Notes: a model not told the origin generated them from the letters alone. Shown: positions 8,102 to 16,575, numbered from the stretch's first letter. The stretch: DNA of 64,000 nt from Actinomadura violacea (GCF_017573465.1 NZ_JAGEPF010000021.1:62001-126000), one strand, 5' to 3'. A program made the numbers and translations.

Positions 8102-9421
8102 TCACCGGTCCCTCACCCCCTCCAGGTGGCGGCGGACCAGGCGGGCGGCGGTCAGGCCGCTGCGCACCGCGCCCTCCATCGTGTCGGGCCAGCCCGTGTC
8201 GGTCCACGCGCCGGCCAGGAACAGGCCGCGGGCCCTCGTCGCCGCCCCCGGACGCGGCGACCGGCTGCCCGGCCGCTGCCGGAACGTCGCCCGCCGCTCC
8301 CGCGTCACGAACAGCTCCCGGACGCGCGCCCCGCGCGCCCCCGGCAGCAGCCGCGCCAGCTCCGGCACGAACTCCGCGCGCAGCGCCGCGGTGGGCCGGT
8401 CGATCCAGCGGTCCGCGGCCGACAGCGAGATCGCCAGGTACTGGCCGTCGCGCAGCCCGGCCACCCCCGACCGGTCGAAGATCCACTGGACGGGGGAGCC
8501 GACCGCCGCGGCGAACGGCTCGTCCAGCACCGGCCGGTCGTACACCACGTGCACGTTCACGATCGGGCTCGCGTCCAGCTCGTGCCAGCGCAGCGGCTGC
8601 GGCAGCGCCTCGGCGGGCAGCAGCCGCGCCGCCGCCTCGTGCGGGACGGCCAGCACCACCGCGTCCGCCGCGATCGGCACCCCGTCCACGATCACCTTCG
8701 GGTCGGTGGTGACCGCCTCGACCTTCGCCTTCAGCCGGACGGTGCCGCCCATCTCGGCGATCCGGCGCAGCGCCGGGCCGCCGTGCAGCTCCGCCAGCGG
8801 GACGGTCGGCACGCCGATGTCGGCGGCGTCCGGGCGGCCGAACAGCGCCCGCCGGCACACCATCGCCGACAGGCCGAGCGCCGCGTCGTCGACCTCGGCG
8901 TTCAGCGCGGCGGTGATGAACAGCCCCCACAGCGCCTCGCGCGCCCACGGCCGCTGCCCGCGCTCGGCCAGCCACGCGCCCGCCGACCGCAGGTCCAGCG
9001 CCGGGTCGTCGGGGTCGAGCCGCTGCAGCCCCGCCGACGCGAGCACCGCCCGCAGCCGGTCGGTGACCGGCAGGTGCGAGTACCGCGCCAGCGACGGCAG
9101 CATGTGCAGCGGGCTGGGCAGCGGCGACCTGCGCAGCCGCGCCGGCCGCGCGCCCGGCCGCAGCACCGCCACGTCGAACCGGTCCTGCATCCGCACCAGG
9201 TGCTCGGCGCGGAGCCGCCGCAGCAGCCCCTGGTAAGCGGTGCAGCAGCGCAGGTACACGTGCTGGCCGTTGTCGACGCTCAGCTCGTCGCGGCGGAACG
9301 AGTGGGTCGCGCCGCCGAGCCACGGGCGGGCCTCCACCAGCGTGACCGGGACACCCGTCTCCTGCAGGGCGATCGCGGTGCTGATGCCGGCCAGCCCGCC
9401 GCCGACGACGACGACGCTCAC
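8102..9421 (-). CDS. hpnE: Hydroxysqualene dehydroxylase / squalene-associated FAD oxidoreductase HpnE
   Basis: HpnE is the FAD-dependent amine-oxidase-fold enzyme that converts hydroxysqualene to squalene as the third step of the HpnC-HpnD-HpnE route. The protein opens with the dinucleotide-binding VVVVGGGLAGI loop, then LVEARPWLGGATHSF and DNGQHVYLRC, and ends with LFLAGAWTDTGWPDTMEGA, the C-terminal FAD contact of this family. The GTG start overlaps the hpnD stop in a GTGA quartet; the open frame continues upstream into hpnD but does not encode family sequence there. Length is 439 aa. Confidence 0.94.
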   Translation of the reverse strand: MSVVVVGGGLAGISTAIALQETGVPVTLVEARPWLGGATHSFRRDELSVDNGQHVYLRCCTAYQGLLRRLRAEHLVRMQDRFDVAVLRPGARPARLRRSPLPSPLHMLPSLARYSHLPVTDRLRAVLASAGLQRLDPDDPALDLRSAGAWLAERGQRPWAREALWGLFITAALNAEVDDAALGLSAMVCRRALFGRPDAADIGVPTVPLAELHGGPALRRIAEMGGTVRLKAKVEAVTTDPKVIVDGVPIAADAVVLAVPHEAAARLLPAEALPQPLRWHELDASPIVNVHVVYDRPVLDEPFAAAVGSPVQWIFDRSGVAGLRDGQYLAISLSAADRWIDRPTAALRAEFVPELARLLPGARGARVRELFVTRERRATFRQRPGSRSPRPGAATRARGLFLAGAWTDTGWPDTMEGAVRSGLTAARLVRRHLEGVRDR

Positions 9422-10335
9422 CGCTCCACCCCCGTCAGCGCGCGCGCCGCCACCACGGCCTTCTGCCACGTCGGCAGCGAGACCCGCGAGTTCAGCGCCG
9501 CCGCAGGGTTCGCGGCGATGCTCTCCAGCAGCCGCCGGTAGATCCCCGCCATCGCCGCCGTGCACGCGGCGCTGCGCCGGTCCAGCAGCGGCAGCAGCCG
9601 CAGCCCCTCCGCGTACCAGGCGCGGGCCCGCTCTGCCTGGAACCCGATCAGCTTGTGCAGCCGCCACGGCGGGTCGATGAACACGCCCGACTCGTCCAGC
9701 TCCAGCGTGCAGCCGAACTGCTCCAGGTCCTCGGCGGGCAGGTACACCCGGCCCGCCATCCGGTCCTCCCGGACGTCGCGCAGGATGTTGGTGAGCTGCA
9801 GCGCGACGCCCAGCGAGTCCGCCAGGCCCTCGGCGCGCTGCCGGCCGTCCGACCCGAACACCCCGAGCGACAGCCGGCCCACCGTGCCCGCGACCTGCTG
9901 GCAGTAGCGCAGCAGGTCGTCGAACGTCTCGTAGCGCGCGCCCCGCACGTCGCTCTCGCAGCCGTCGATCAGTTCGTCGAACGCGGCGAGCGGGATCGGG
10001 AAGCGGCCCGCCGCGTCCGCCAGCGCCGTCAGCACCGGATGGCCCTCCAGCGCCCGCACGTCGCTGCGCCGCCGCAGCACCTCCTGGACGGTCGCCAGCC
10101 GCTGCCGCGACCGGTCCAGCAGGTCCAGCCGCACGCACGCCGGCTCCGGGCCGTCCCCGATGTCGTCGACGCCGCGCGCGAACGCGTAGATCGCGCTCAT
10201 CGCGCGGCGCTTCGGCGGCGGCATCAGCCGTATCCCGTAGGAGAAGTTGCGGGCCTCCTCGCGCACCACCCGCTCGCAGTGCCGGTACGCCCCGGCGATC
10301 TCGTCGGTGCGCTCACACGTCTCTGAAACCGTCAT
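9418..10335 (-). CDS. hpnD: Presqualene diphosphate synthase HpnD
   Basis: HpnD condenses two farnesyl diphosphates to presqualene diphosphate. It is a squalene/phytoene synthase-fold protein with both aspartate-rich motifs intact: DDIGD at residues 57-61 and DVRED at 187-191, the latter followed by GRVYLPAEDL. The 305-aa length is usual. It sits second in the operon, with 3 bp separating it from the hpnC stop and a GTGA overlap to hpnE. Its pairing with HpnC and HpnE, rather than with a carotenoid desaturase, supports a hopanoid rather than phytoene role. Confidence 0.94.
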   Translation of the reverse strand: MTVSETCERTDEIAGAYRHCERVVREEARNFSYGIRLMPPPKRRAMSAIYAFARGVDDIGDGPEPACVRLDLLDRSRQRLATVQEVLRRRSDVRALEGHPVLTALADAAGRFPIPLAAFDELIDGCESDVRGARYETFDDLLRYCQQVAGTVGRLSLGVFGSDGRQRAEGLADSLGVALQLTNILRDVREDRMAGRVYLPAEDLEQFGCTLELDESGVFIDPPWRLHKLIGFQAERARAWYAEGLRLLPLLDRRSAACTAAMAGIYRRLLESIAANPAAALNSRVSLPTWQKAVVAARALTGVER

Positions 10336-10338
10336 CGC

Positions 10339-11196
10339 TCAGCCCCTTCCCAGTGCGCGCGCCCACCCGGCCAGAACGGCGGCCCGGCGGGGACGCGGCG
10401 GATGCGCGAGCACGTCGTAGCGGGCCTCGGCGAGCGCCGCCAGCGTCGCCCGCCCGCCGGCCACGTAGCCGCCCACGGCGACCCGGGCCCATCCGGACAG
10501 TCCCTTCAGCAGCGGCGCGGCGCCGCGGTCCAGCAGGTCGCGGGCGCGCCCGGCCTCCAGCGCCAGCACCCCGCGCAGCCGCGTCGGCGTCGCGCGGCGC
10601 GCCAGGTCGGCGTCCTCGCAGCCGAACCTGCGCAGGTCCTCGGCCGGCAGGTAGACGCGGCCGTCGCGGTGGTCCTCCGCGACGTCCTGGCAGTGCTCGA
10701 TGATCTGCAGCGCCGTGCAGACCCGGTCCGACGCGCCCTCCAGCCCGGCGCCCTGGGCGCCGAACACGTGCAGCACGATGCGGCCGACCGGGTCGGCCGA
10801 CAGCGCGCAGTACTCCACCAGCTGCTCGAACGTCTCGTAGCGGTGGACGACCTGGTCCTGCCGGTTCGCCTCGACCAGCCGCCGGAACGGCTCGGCCGGG
10901 ATCGCGTGCGCGTGCACCGTGCCGGCCAGCCGGCGCAGCTGCGGCAGCTTCGGCGTCCCGCCCTTGAAGACCAGGTCCAGGTCGTCGTCGACCAGGGCCA
11001 GCAGGTCCGCGCGCTGCTCGCGCGGCGCCTCGTCCCCGATGTCGTCGACGAGGCGCGCGAAGCCGTACACGGCCCGCAGGTCGGCGCGGTGCCGGGCGGG
11101 CAGCAGCCGGGCGGCGACGGGAAAGTTCTCCCGGGCCGCCAGCGCGTCCAGCATGCGGTCGTGGTCGAACGCGCTCCAGGGTGAATCGGTGATCAC
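10339..11196 (-). CDS. hpnC: Squalene synthase HpnC (hydroxysqualene synthase)
   Basis: HpnC converts presqualene diphosphate to hydroxysqualene. It is a paralogue of HpnD with DDIGD at residues 51-55 and DVAED at 171-175 before GRVYLPAEDL. The family-typical ENFPVA segment is about 22 residues from the proposed GTG start at 11196; an in-frame ATG at 11154 lies just before it and neither start has a clear ribosome-binding site, so the true start is uncertain by 14 codons. The frame is open much further upstream, but that sequence is not protein-like and would run through the lipoprotein gene on the other strand. It is the first gene of the operon, so the promoter should lie between 11197 and 11358. 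Confidence 0.92.
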   Translation of the reverse strand: MITDSPWSAFDHDRMLDALAARENFPVAARLLPARHRADLRAVYGFARLVDDIGDEAPREQRADLLALVDDDLDLVFKGGTPKLPQLRRLAGTVHAHAIPAEPFRRLVEANRQDQVVHRYETFEQLVEYCALSADPVGRIVLHVFGAQGAGLEGASDRVCTALQIIEHCQDVAEDHRDGRVYLPAEDLRRFGCEDADLARRATPTRLRGVLALEAGRARDLLDRGAAPLLKGLSGWARVAVGGYVAGGRATLAALAEARYDVLAHPPRPRRAAVLAGWARALGRG

Positions 11197-11358
11197 CTTT
11201 GTGAGATTCGCCGGTCCGGCACTAAAGAAACTCTGGCCGAGGTATGGACTTATTGAAGCGCCGCGTGTCCCGGGCCGAACCGATCCGGAGTCCCTGGCGT
11301 CTGGGTCATTGAGCAGCCCATCATTCGCGTAAAGGCCGTTCAGAGAGGAAGTCCGGAC

Positions 11359-11949
11359 ATGCGGGGAACCGGCATACGTTGGGGGACCATGGTGGGGCTC
11401 ATGGGGGTGAGCGCGGTCCTGGTCGCGGGCTGCGGGGGGTCCGGGGGGACCTCGCACGCGGCCACCAAGAGCACGGGGGCCAAGAGTACGGCGCCGGCCG
11501 CGCCTGCCGCACGGAAGCTGACGTTCGACCTGGTCAAAGGGGTGGGCGAGACCGCCCTCGGGGGCGACAGCGCGTGCGGTTACGGTGAATGGAACGACGG
11601 CACGTTCGCGATCGACAAGCCGTACTCCAAGCAGACGACGTTCTACCGCGAATACAGCTGCTACGAGAAGAAGGGCGAGCTGTTCCCGAACGCGGCGGGA
11701 CAGATGTCCTACGCCGAGTTCGGCTCGCCGGCGCAGGCGACCGCCTACGGGAACTACACCAAAACCAACATTTCGGCCGTCGCCGTGCTGGTTTCGGACA
11801 ATGCGGCGGTCACGGTGAACATCGGCTATCTCACCCTCAACAAGATGACGCTGCTGAAGCAGGTCCAGCAGTCCTGCGGCGGCTGCGGCACCGTCATCGC
11901 GGGCCCGCACGCCTCCGACCCCGTGCCGGGCCACGTCGACAAGTCCTGA
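11359..11949 (+). CDS. Putative lipoprotein of unknown function
   Basis: The first 25 residues are a lipoprotein signal: RW, then a hydrophobic stretch ending in the lipobox LVAGC, followed by a Gly/Ser/Thr/Lys-rich linker. The mature part (about residues 50-196) contains several cysteines (ACGYGEW, YSCYEKKG, SCGGCGT) that could form disulphides outside the membrane. I recognise no family. AGAGGAAG precedes the ATG. It is divergent from hpnC, so it may share a control region with the hopanoid operon, although a functional link is only suggested by position. Confidence 0.8.
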   Translation: MRGTGIRWGTMVGLMGVSAVLVAGCGGSGGTSHAATKSTGAKSTAPAAPAARKLTFDLVKGVGETALGGDSACGYGEWNDGTFAIDKPYSKQTTFYREYSCYEKKGELFPNAAGQMSYAEFGSPAQATAYGNYTKTNISAVAVLVSDNAAVTVNIGYLTLNKMTLLKQVQQSCGGCGTVIAGPHASDPVPGHVDKS

Positions 11950-11957
11950 CCGCGGCC

Positions 11958-11988
11958 GCGCCCGTCCCGCCCCCGCCGGGACGGGCGC
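11958..11988 (+). terminator. Hairpin terminator after the lipoprotein gene
   Basis: An 11-bp perfect stem (GCGCCCGTCCC at 11958-11968, complement at 11978-11988) with a 9-nt loop starts 8 bp after the stop codon. Confidence 0.65.
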
Positions 11989-12035
11989 CCGCCGGCGGCC
12001 GATCGTCGCCCCGGAACGGCGGTTAGTCTCAGGGA

Positions 12036-13016
12036 ATGCCGACGCACGAGCGCGAGATCACCGAGCCCGTCGACCTGTGCCTTTCCGGCGGGCATCTGAA
12101 CCCGGCGGCCGTCGGCTGGACGCGCCGGCCCCTGCACCGCGCGAACCTGCGCGGCTGGGGCCGCACGAAGCGCTGGGAGTACTGGGGCGTCGTCACACCG
12201 CGGCACATCATCGGGCTCGTCGCGTCGTCACTGGACTACGCGGGCGTGCACGGCATCTACGTGCTCGACCGCGAGACCGGCGAGGAGATCGCGAGGGACG
12301 CGGTGGTCCCGTTCGCGCGGGGCGCCGCGTTCCCCGAGCGCAGCGGCGAGGGCGAGGCCGCCGTCCGCGGCGGGGGAGCGGCGGTCGGCATCCGGCAGCG
12401 CCCGGACGGCACGTCCCTGCGCGCCGCCGCGCGCGGCGTCCGGATCGAGCTGGAGATCCCGCTGCCGGACGGCCACGAGTCGCTCGGCGTCGTGATCCCG
12501 TGGAGCGACACCCGGTTCCAGTACACGGTCAAGGACGTCGGGCGGCCCGTCCACGGGCGACTCGTCCTCCCGTCGGGCGAGCACGAGGTCGGCGAGGGCG
12601 CCTTCGCCGTCCTCGACCACGGCCGCGGCCGGTGGCCGTACCGGATGACGTGGAACTGGGCGGCCGCCGCTGGCCCCGGCATCGCGCTCCAGCTCGGCGG
12701 CAAATGGACCGAGGGCACCGGCATGACCGAGAACGCGCTGATCGTCGACGGCCGGCTGCACAAGATCGGCGACGAGCTGGAGTGGACCTACGACCGGTCC
12801 GGCTGGACCCGCCCCTGGGCGATCACCGGCGACCGCGTCGAGGCGGAGTTCCGCCCGTTCCACGAGAAGGTCTCCCGGGTCGAGCTCGGTCTCGTCGGCA
12901 GCGAGACGCACCAGTGCTTCGGGCACTTCAGCGGGCGTGCCCGCACCGACGACGGCGCCTGGGTCGAGTTCGACGGGCTCACGGGATGGGCCGAGGAGGC
13001 GCGCCAGCGCTGGTGA
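12036..13016 (+). CDS. DUF2804 domain-containing protein
   Basis: A 326-aa protein that fits DUF2804 along its whole length: ITEPVDLCLSGGHLNPAAVG at the start, then GWTRRPLHRANL, KRWEYWGVVTP and, near the end, RVELGLVGSETHQCFGHF. DUF2804 proteins are widespread in actinomycetes and have no established function; the predicted fold is mostly beta, and no catalytic motif is evident to me. The ATG has no good Shine-Dalgarno sequence, but TAGTCT lies 6 bases upstream, which would suit a -10 box of a leaderless transcript. The 3' end overlaps a gene remnant on the other strand. Confidence 0.85.
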   Translation: MPTHEREITEPVDLCLSGGHLNPAAVGWTRRPLHRANLRGWGRTKRWEYWGVVTPRHIIGLVASSLDYAGVHGIYVLDRETGEEIARDAVVPFARGAAFPERSGEGEAAVRGGGAAVGIRQRPDGTSLRAAARGVRIELEIPLPDGHESLGVVIPWSDTRFQYTVKDVGRPVHGRLVLPSGEHEVGEGAFAVLDHGRGRWPYRMTWNWAAAAGPGIALQLGGKWTEGTGMTENALIVDGRLHKIGDELEWTYDRSGWTRPWAITGDRVEAEFRPFHEKVSRVELGLVGSETHQCFGHFSGRARTDDGAWVEFDGLTGWAEEARQRW

Positions 13017-13149
13017 GGCGGTCGTTGACCGCGCGCACGAGCCGTCCGGGCAGCTTGAGGTGGCCGTCGCGGACGGGCTGCGGCCGCGGGTACTCCGGCA
13101 GGACCGCGTCGAGGTCGAGGTCCCGGCCCCACCTGGTGAGCAGCGTCAT
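12979..13149 (-). pseudogene. Remnant of a glycoside hydrolase gene (N-terminal fragment, GH2-like)
   Basis: A 56-codon frame with a very strong ribosome-binding site (GGAGGAGG, 7-8 bases before ATG) encodes MTLLTRWGRDLDLDAVLPEY followed by PRPQPVRDGHLKLPG. This resembles the first residues of glycoside hydrolase family 2 sugar-binding domains, which commonly read RWGRDVDPxxPLPEYPRPQ. After about 36 residues the similarity stops and the frame runs to a stop inside the DUF2804 gene. The simplest reading is the 5' stub of a deleted glycosidase gene. The family assignment comes from memory of the motif and is moderately sure. Confidence 0.55.
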
Positions 13150-13234
13150 CGCGCGGCCTCCTCCAACGTCGGGGCCCGGCGGTTCAGCGCCGGCACCGGG
13201 ACGATCAGCACCAGGACAGCCGCCCCGGCGCCGG
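13146..13234 (-). pseudogene. Remnant of a membrane protein gene (C-terminal tail)
   Basis: In the frame ending at 13146 the sequence reads GAAVLVLIVPVPALNRRAP and then a short tail, which looks like a final membrane helix and cytoplasmic end of a transporter. Its stop overlaps the ATG of the downstream glycosidase stub in an ATGA quartet, the arrangement of an intact operon. Upstream the frame runs into the TetR gene and is no longer sensible, so only the last ~29 codons survive. Confidence 0.45.
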
Positions 13235-13846
13235 CTACAGGCGCAGGCCCTCGAACAGGGTGGTCAGCTGGCGGTCGTACAGGGCGGTGAGATCCTCGGC
13301 GCCGCCGCCGTCCACCCAGTGCCGCATCACCGTCATCGAGACCGCGATGATCGCCGCCGCCGCGCACCGCACGTCCAGCTCGGCGGCGTCCCGGCCGGTC
13401 CGGTCCGCGATCGCCGCCGCCACCGCGTCCTGGTTGCGCAGCTGCTCGTCCATCGCGCGGGCCCGGATGCCGGGGTCGGTGAAGGACAGCCGGATCCGGG
13501 TGAACAGCTCCTCGCGGTCGGCCTCCAGGACGAGCCCCAGCGAATCCGTCATCGAGTGCCGGAGCGACAGCAGGACCGGCTCGTCCGCCGGGCGCGCGGC
13601 GAGCGCGTCGACGAGCGCCGAGTCGTACTCGTCCGACAGGATCACGTCCTCCTTCGCCGGGAAGTAGCGGAAGAACGTGCTGGGGGAGACCTCGGCCGCC
13701 TCGGCGATCTGGTCGACGGTCGTCGCCTCGTAGCCCCGCTCGGCGAACAGCCGGTACGCCGCGCGCCGGATCGCCAGCCGGGTCTTCGCCTTCTTGCGCT
13801 CGCGCAGCCCGCACGCCTTGCCGGCCGGGGCCTCCCTGGTGCTCAT
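13235..13846 (-). CDS. TetR-family transcriptional regulator of the adjacent MFS exporter
   Basis: The N-terminal DNA-binding domain is clear at about residues 15-62: KTRLAIRRAAYRLFAERGYE, then ATTVDQIAEAAEVSPSTFFR and YFPAKEDVI, the standard TetR helix-turn-helix. The C-terminal ~140 residues are the ligand-binding and dimerisation part (203 aa in total). Its ATG overlaps the stop of the MFS gene (ATGA), so exporter and regulator are one operon, the common arrangement for a repressor relieved by the exported compound. The palindrome in front of the operon is its likely operator. Confidence 0.92.
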   Translation of the reverse strand: MSTREAPAGKACGLRERKKAKTRLAIRRAAYRLFAERGYEATTVDQIAEAAEVSPSTFFRYFPAKEDVILSDEYDSALVDALAARPADEPVLLSLRHSMTDSLGLVLEADREELFTRIRLSFTDPGIRARAMDEQLRNQDAVAAAIADRTGRDAAELDVRCAAAAIIAVSMTVMRHWVDGGGAEDLTALYDRQLTTLFEGLRL

Positions 13847-15411
13847 GCCGGCAATTCTCCCGCGCGCACGGCCGCCTGCGGTGCCGCGGCCTCGCCTCGC
13901 TCCGCCTGCGCGGCGCCGGTGCGGCCGGGCAGGAAGGCGACCGCGAGGACGGCGGCGACGAGCGCGGCCCCCGCGCAGACCAGAAGCGTCAGGTCCATAC
14001 CGTGGACGAACGCGCCGTGCGCGGACGCCGCCAGCGCCTTGTCGTGCAGCTGGGCGGCCACCGCGTTCGCGCCGGTCACCGAGCCGCGCGCCGCGTCCGC
14101 CGCCGTGCCCGGGAGTCCCGTCACCGACAGCCGCGCCAGGTAGCCCGCGTTCAGGACGCTGCCGAGCGCCGCGACGCCGAGCGCCCCGCCGAGCTGCTGG
14201 ATCGTCTCCAGCAGGCTCGTCCCCGTGCCGGGACCGTCCTGCGGCAGCGTCCCGAGCACCATGCTCGTCGCCGGGACGATCGCCAGCCCGAACCCGAGAC
14301 CCGCCACCGAGAGCCACCCGGCGGTGAGGCCGTAGCCGTCGCCGGGGCCGGTGGCGGCACCGAGCAGGGCGCCGCCTGCCAGCAGCAGCAGTCCCGCCGG
14401 GATCACGACGCGGGCGCCGAGCCGCGGGACGAGCGGCTCGGCCAGCGTCGCCGCCGCCATCAGCCCGCCGATCAGCGGCAGCAGCCGCAGCCCGCCGCCG
14501 AACGCGCCGTTCCCCAGCACCGCCTGCAGGTACTGCGGGACGACGAACAGCAGCCCCATCACCGCGAAGTTGACGAAGACGGCGATGATCGCGCCCCACC
14601 GGAACGTCCCGTCCGCGAACAGCCCGAGGTCCACCAGCGGCGCGGCGGCCCGCCGCTGCCGCCGCACGAACAGGACCATCAGCACGGCGCCGGCGGCGAG
14701 CGGAGCCAGCACGGACGGGCTGCCCCAGCCGTGCCCAGGCACCTGGATGGTCCCGTAGACGAGCGCGACGATGCCGAGGGTGCCGAGCACCGTGCCGAGG
14801 TGGTCGAACGGCCTGCCGTCCCGGGCGCGCGGGCCGTCCGACGGGAGGAGCCACAGGCACGCGACCGCGGCGAGCGCCGTCACCGGCACGTTGAACAGGA
14901 AGACCGACCCCCACGGGAAGTGGTCGAGCAGCCAGCCGCCGACGAGCGGGCCGATCGGCATCCCGACCGCCGTCGCCGCCGTCCACACGCCGATGGCGCG
15001 CGGCAGCTCGTCCCTGCCGAACACCTTCGGCAGGATCGCCATCGACAGCGGCGTGATCATCGCCGCGCCGAGGCCGAGGACGGCGCGCGCCGCGATCACC
15101 TGCCCGGCCGTCCCGGCGAGCGCGCCCACCGCGGACGCGAGCCCGAACAGCGCGATCCCGCCGACCAGCAGCCGCCGGTGGCCGTACCGGTCGCCGAGCA
15201 GCCCCGCCGGGAGCATCCCCACCGACAGCGCCAGCAGGTAGCCGCCGCCGATCCACTGGAGTTGCGCGCTGGTCGCGCCCAGCTCGTCCGAGAGCGTCGG
15301 CAGCGCGACGTTGATGATCGTCCCGTCCAGTCCCACGATCAGCACGCTCAGCGTGAGCGCGGCCAGCGCCCACCACCGCCGCGCCGGCCGCCCGGGGTGC
15401 GTCGTCGTCAT
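13843..15411 (-). CDS. MFS drug exporter, DHA2 (EmrB/QacA) family
   Basis: A 522-aa polytopic protein with the 14-helix DHA2 layout. Motif C-like and motif A-like segments are visible: LDGTIINVALPTL in helix 1, then GDRYGHRRLLVGG in the first cytoplasmic loop, and RAVLGLGAAMITP in helix 4. Proteins of this family export drugs or other small hydrophobic molecules with proton antiport; the substrate cannot be predicted. The ATG at 15411 is preceded by GAGGAGG; 15 further codons upstream are open but lack a ribosome-binding site and overlap the operator. It is co-transcribed with the TetR gene. Confidence 0.93.
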   Translation of the reverse strand: MTTTHPGRPARRWWALAALTLSVLIVGLDGTIINVALPTLSDELGATSAQLQWIGGGYLLALSVGMLPAGLLGDRYGHRRLLVGGIALFGLASAVGALAGTAGQVIAARAVLGLGAAMITPLSMAILPKVFGRDELPRAIGVWTAATAVGMPIGPLVGGWLLDHFPWGSVFLFNVPVTALAAVACLWLLPSDGPRARDGRPFDHLGTVLGTLGIVALVYGTIQVPGHGWGSPSVLAPLAAGAVLMVLFVRRQRRAAAPLVDLGLFADGTFRWGAIIAVFVNFAVMGLLFVVPQYLQAVLGNGAFGGGLRLLPLIGGLMAAATLAEPLVPRLGARVVIPAGLLLLAGGALLGAATGPGDGYGLTAGWLSVAGLGFGLAIVPATSMVLGTLPQDGPGTGTSLLETIQQLGGALGVAALGSVLNAGYLARLSVTGLPGTAADAARGSVTGANAVAAQLHDKALAASAHGAFVHGMDLTLLVCAGAALVAAVLAVAFLPGRTGAAQAERGEAAAPQAAVRAGELPA

Positions 15412-15445
15412 GACGTCCTCCTCAAAGTGAAAGCTCGCTCTATTT

Positions 15446-15476
15446 TGATAGTGCACTGTCAGTTGATAGTCGTCAA
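15446..15476 (-). promoter_or_regulatory. Promoter and TetR-type operator for the MFS-tetR operon
   Basis: The 16-bp sequence TGATAGTGCACTGTCA (15446-15461) is an inverted repeat with a single mismatched pair. On the minus strand a -35-like TTGACG (15476-15471) and a -10-like CACTAT (15453-15448) are 17 bp apart, so the palindrome covers the -10 region, as expected for repression by the co-encoded TetR. A direct repeat TTGATAGT also occurs at 15445 and 15463. Confidence 0.6.
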
Positions 15477-15611
15477 TCGTTTTCTTAACCTTCCCGCCTC
15501 GGGGCCGGCACCTTGGCGGCGAAAGGGCATCAGTCGGCGCTCTATCGGTGGTCGGCCACGCCGCGGTCTCGTGAGACTGCCTTCAGGCAGGCTGGAGAGA
15601 GGGAGAAATCC

Positions 15612-16313
15612 ATGGCGACGTTCGTTCTCGTGCCCGGCGGTTGGCGCGGCTCCTGGACGTACGAGGCGGTGGTTCCGCTGCTGGAACGGGCCGGTCATAC
15701 CGTTCACGCGCTGACCCTGACCGGTCTGCGGCCGGACGACGACGAGGCGACCGTCGCGACCGCCAACCTCGACACGCACGCCGGTGACGTCCTGCGGCTC
15801 CTCGACCGCGCCGGCGTCACCGGCGTGACACTGGTCGGGCACAGCTACGGCGGGATGGTGATCTCCGCCGCCGCGGACCGCGCCGCCGGGCGGGTCGCAC
15901 GGCTGGTGCATCTCGACGCCTACGTACCGCGCCACGGCGAGTCGTGCTGGTCGTCGACGACCGAGCGCTTCCGCGAGGTGTTCGCCGCCGGCGCCGCGTC
16001 CACCGGCTACGCGGTCCGGCCGCCGGGCGACGGCGACCCGCGCCGCCGTCCGCATCCGCTCGCGTCGTTCCTGCAAGCGGTCCGGCTCACCGGCGCGCTC
16101 GCCCGGATCCCTCGCCGGGAGTTCGTCTACTGCTCGGGATGGGAGGAAGGCACGCCCTTCGCCGACCTCCGCAGCCGCCTCCGAGCCGATCCGGGGTGGC
16201 GGGTCCACGACCTCCCGACCGGCCACGACGCCATGCGAGAGGCCCCGGACGCGGTTGCCGCACTCCTGCTCGACGAGCACGACACGGTGACGGCGAGGCC
16301 CGCGGACGCATAG
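15612..16313 (+). CDS. Alpha/beta hydrolase (esterase-like)
   Basis: A 233-aa alpha/beta hydrolase of the short, lid-poor esterase type. The oxyanion region is FVLVPGGWRGSW, the nucleophile elbow is VGHSYGG (Ser at about residue 80), and the last histidine is in LPTGHDAMREAPD, near the C-terminus. The Asp of the triad is less certain. Substrates of this group are small esters or polyketide-like lactones and cannot be predicted. GAGAGGGAGA lies before the ATG. It is divergent from the MFS operon and followed by a gene-free repeat tract. Confidence 0.88.
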   Translation: MATFVLVPGGWRGSWTYEAVVPLLERAGHTVHALTLTGLRPDDDEATVATANLDTHAGDVLRLLDRAGVTGVTLVGHSYGGMVISAAADRAAGRVARLVHLDAYVPRHGESCWSSTTERFREVFAAGAASTGYAVRPPGDGDPRRRPHPLASFLQAVRLTGALARIPRREFVYCSGWEEGTPFADLRSRLRADPGWRVHDLPTGHDAMREAPDAVAALLLDEHDTVTARPADA

Positions 16314-16350
16314 AGGCAGAGGGCCACCGGGAAGCCTCGACGAATCCGCG

Positions 16351-16575
16351 CGGGCGTCATCGAGGCGGGCGTCATCGAGGCGGTCGCGCGGGGTGGTCGT
16401 GCGGGGGTGGTCGCGTGGGGGTGGTCGTGCGGGGGTGGTCGCGCCGAGGTGCTCGCATCGGGGTGGTCGTGACGGAGGGGCGTGCTGAGGGTGGTCGTGC
16501 CGGGGTCGTCGTATCGAGGACGGCATTGGGGCGGGGGCATTGAGGCGGGGGCATTGAGGTGACGGCATTGAGGGG
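16351..16575. repeat. Degenerate tandem repeat array, 14-15 bp units
   Basis: Two perfect copies of CGGGCGTCATCGAGG (16351-16380) are followed by about a dozen imperfect copies of a 14-bp unit of the type GGTCGTGCGGGGGT, grading into GGGGCATTGAGGCG towards the right. The tract is strongly G-rich on the plus strand and C-rich on the other. It fills most of the gap between the hydrolase gene and the left inverted-repeat arm. Short open frames through it have simple repetitive composition and I do not regard them as genes. Confidence 0.8.

Noticed and set aside
16351..16575. CRISPR array
   Set aside because: The units are contiguous and degenerate with no spacers, and no cas gene is present.
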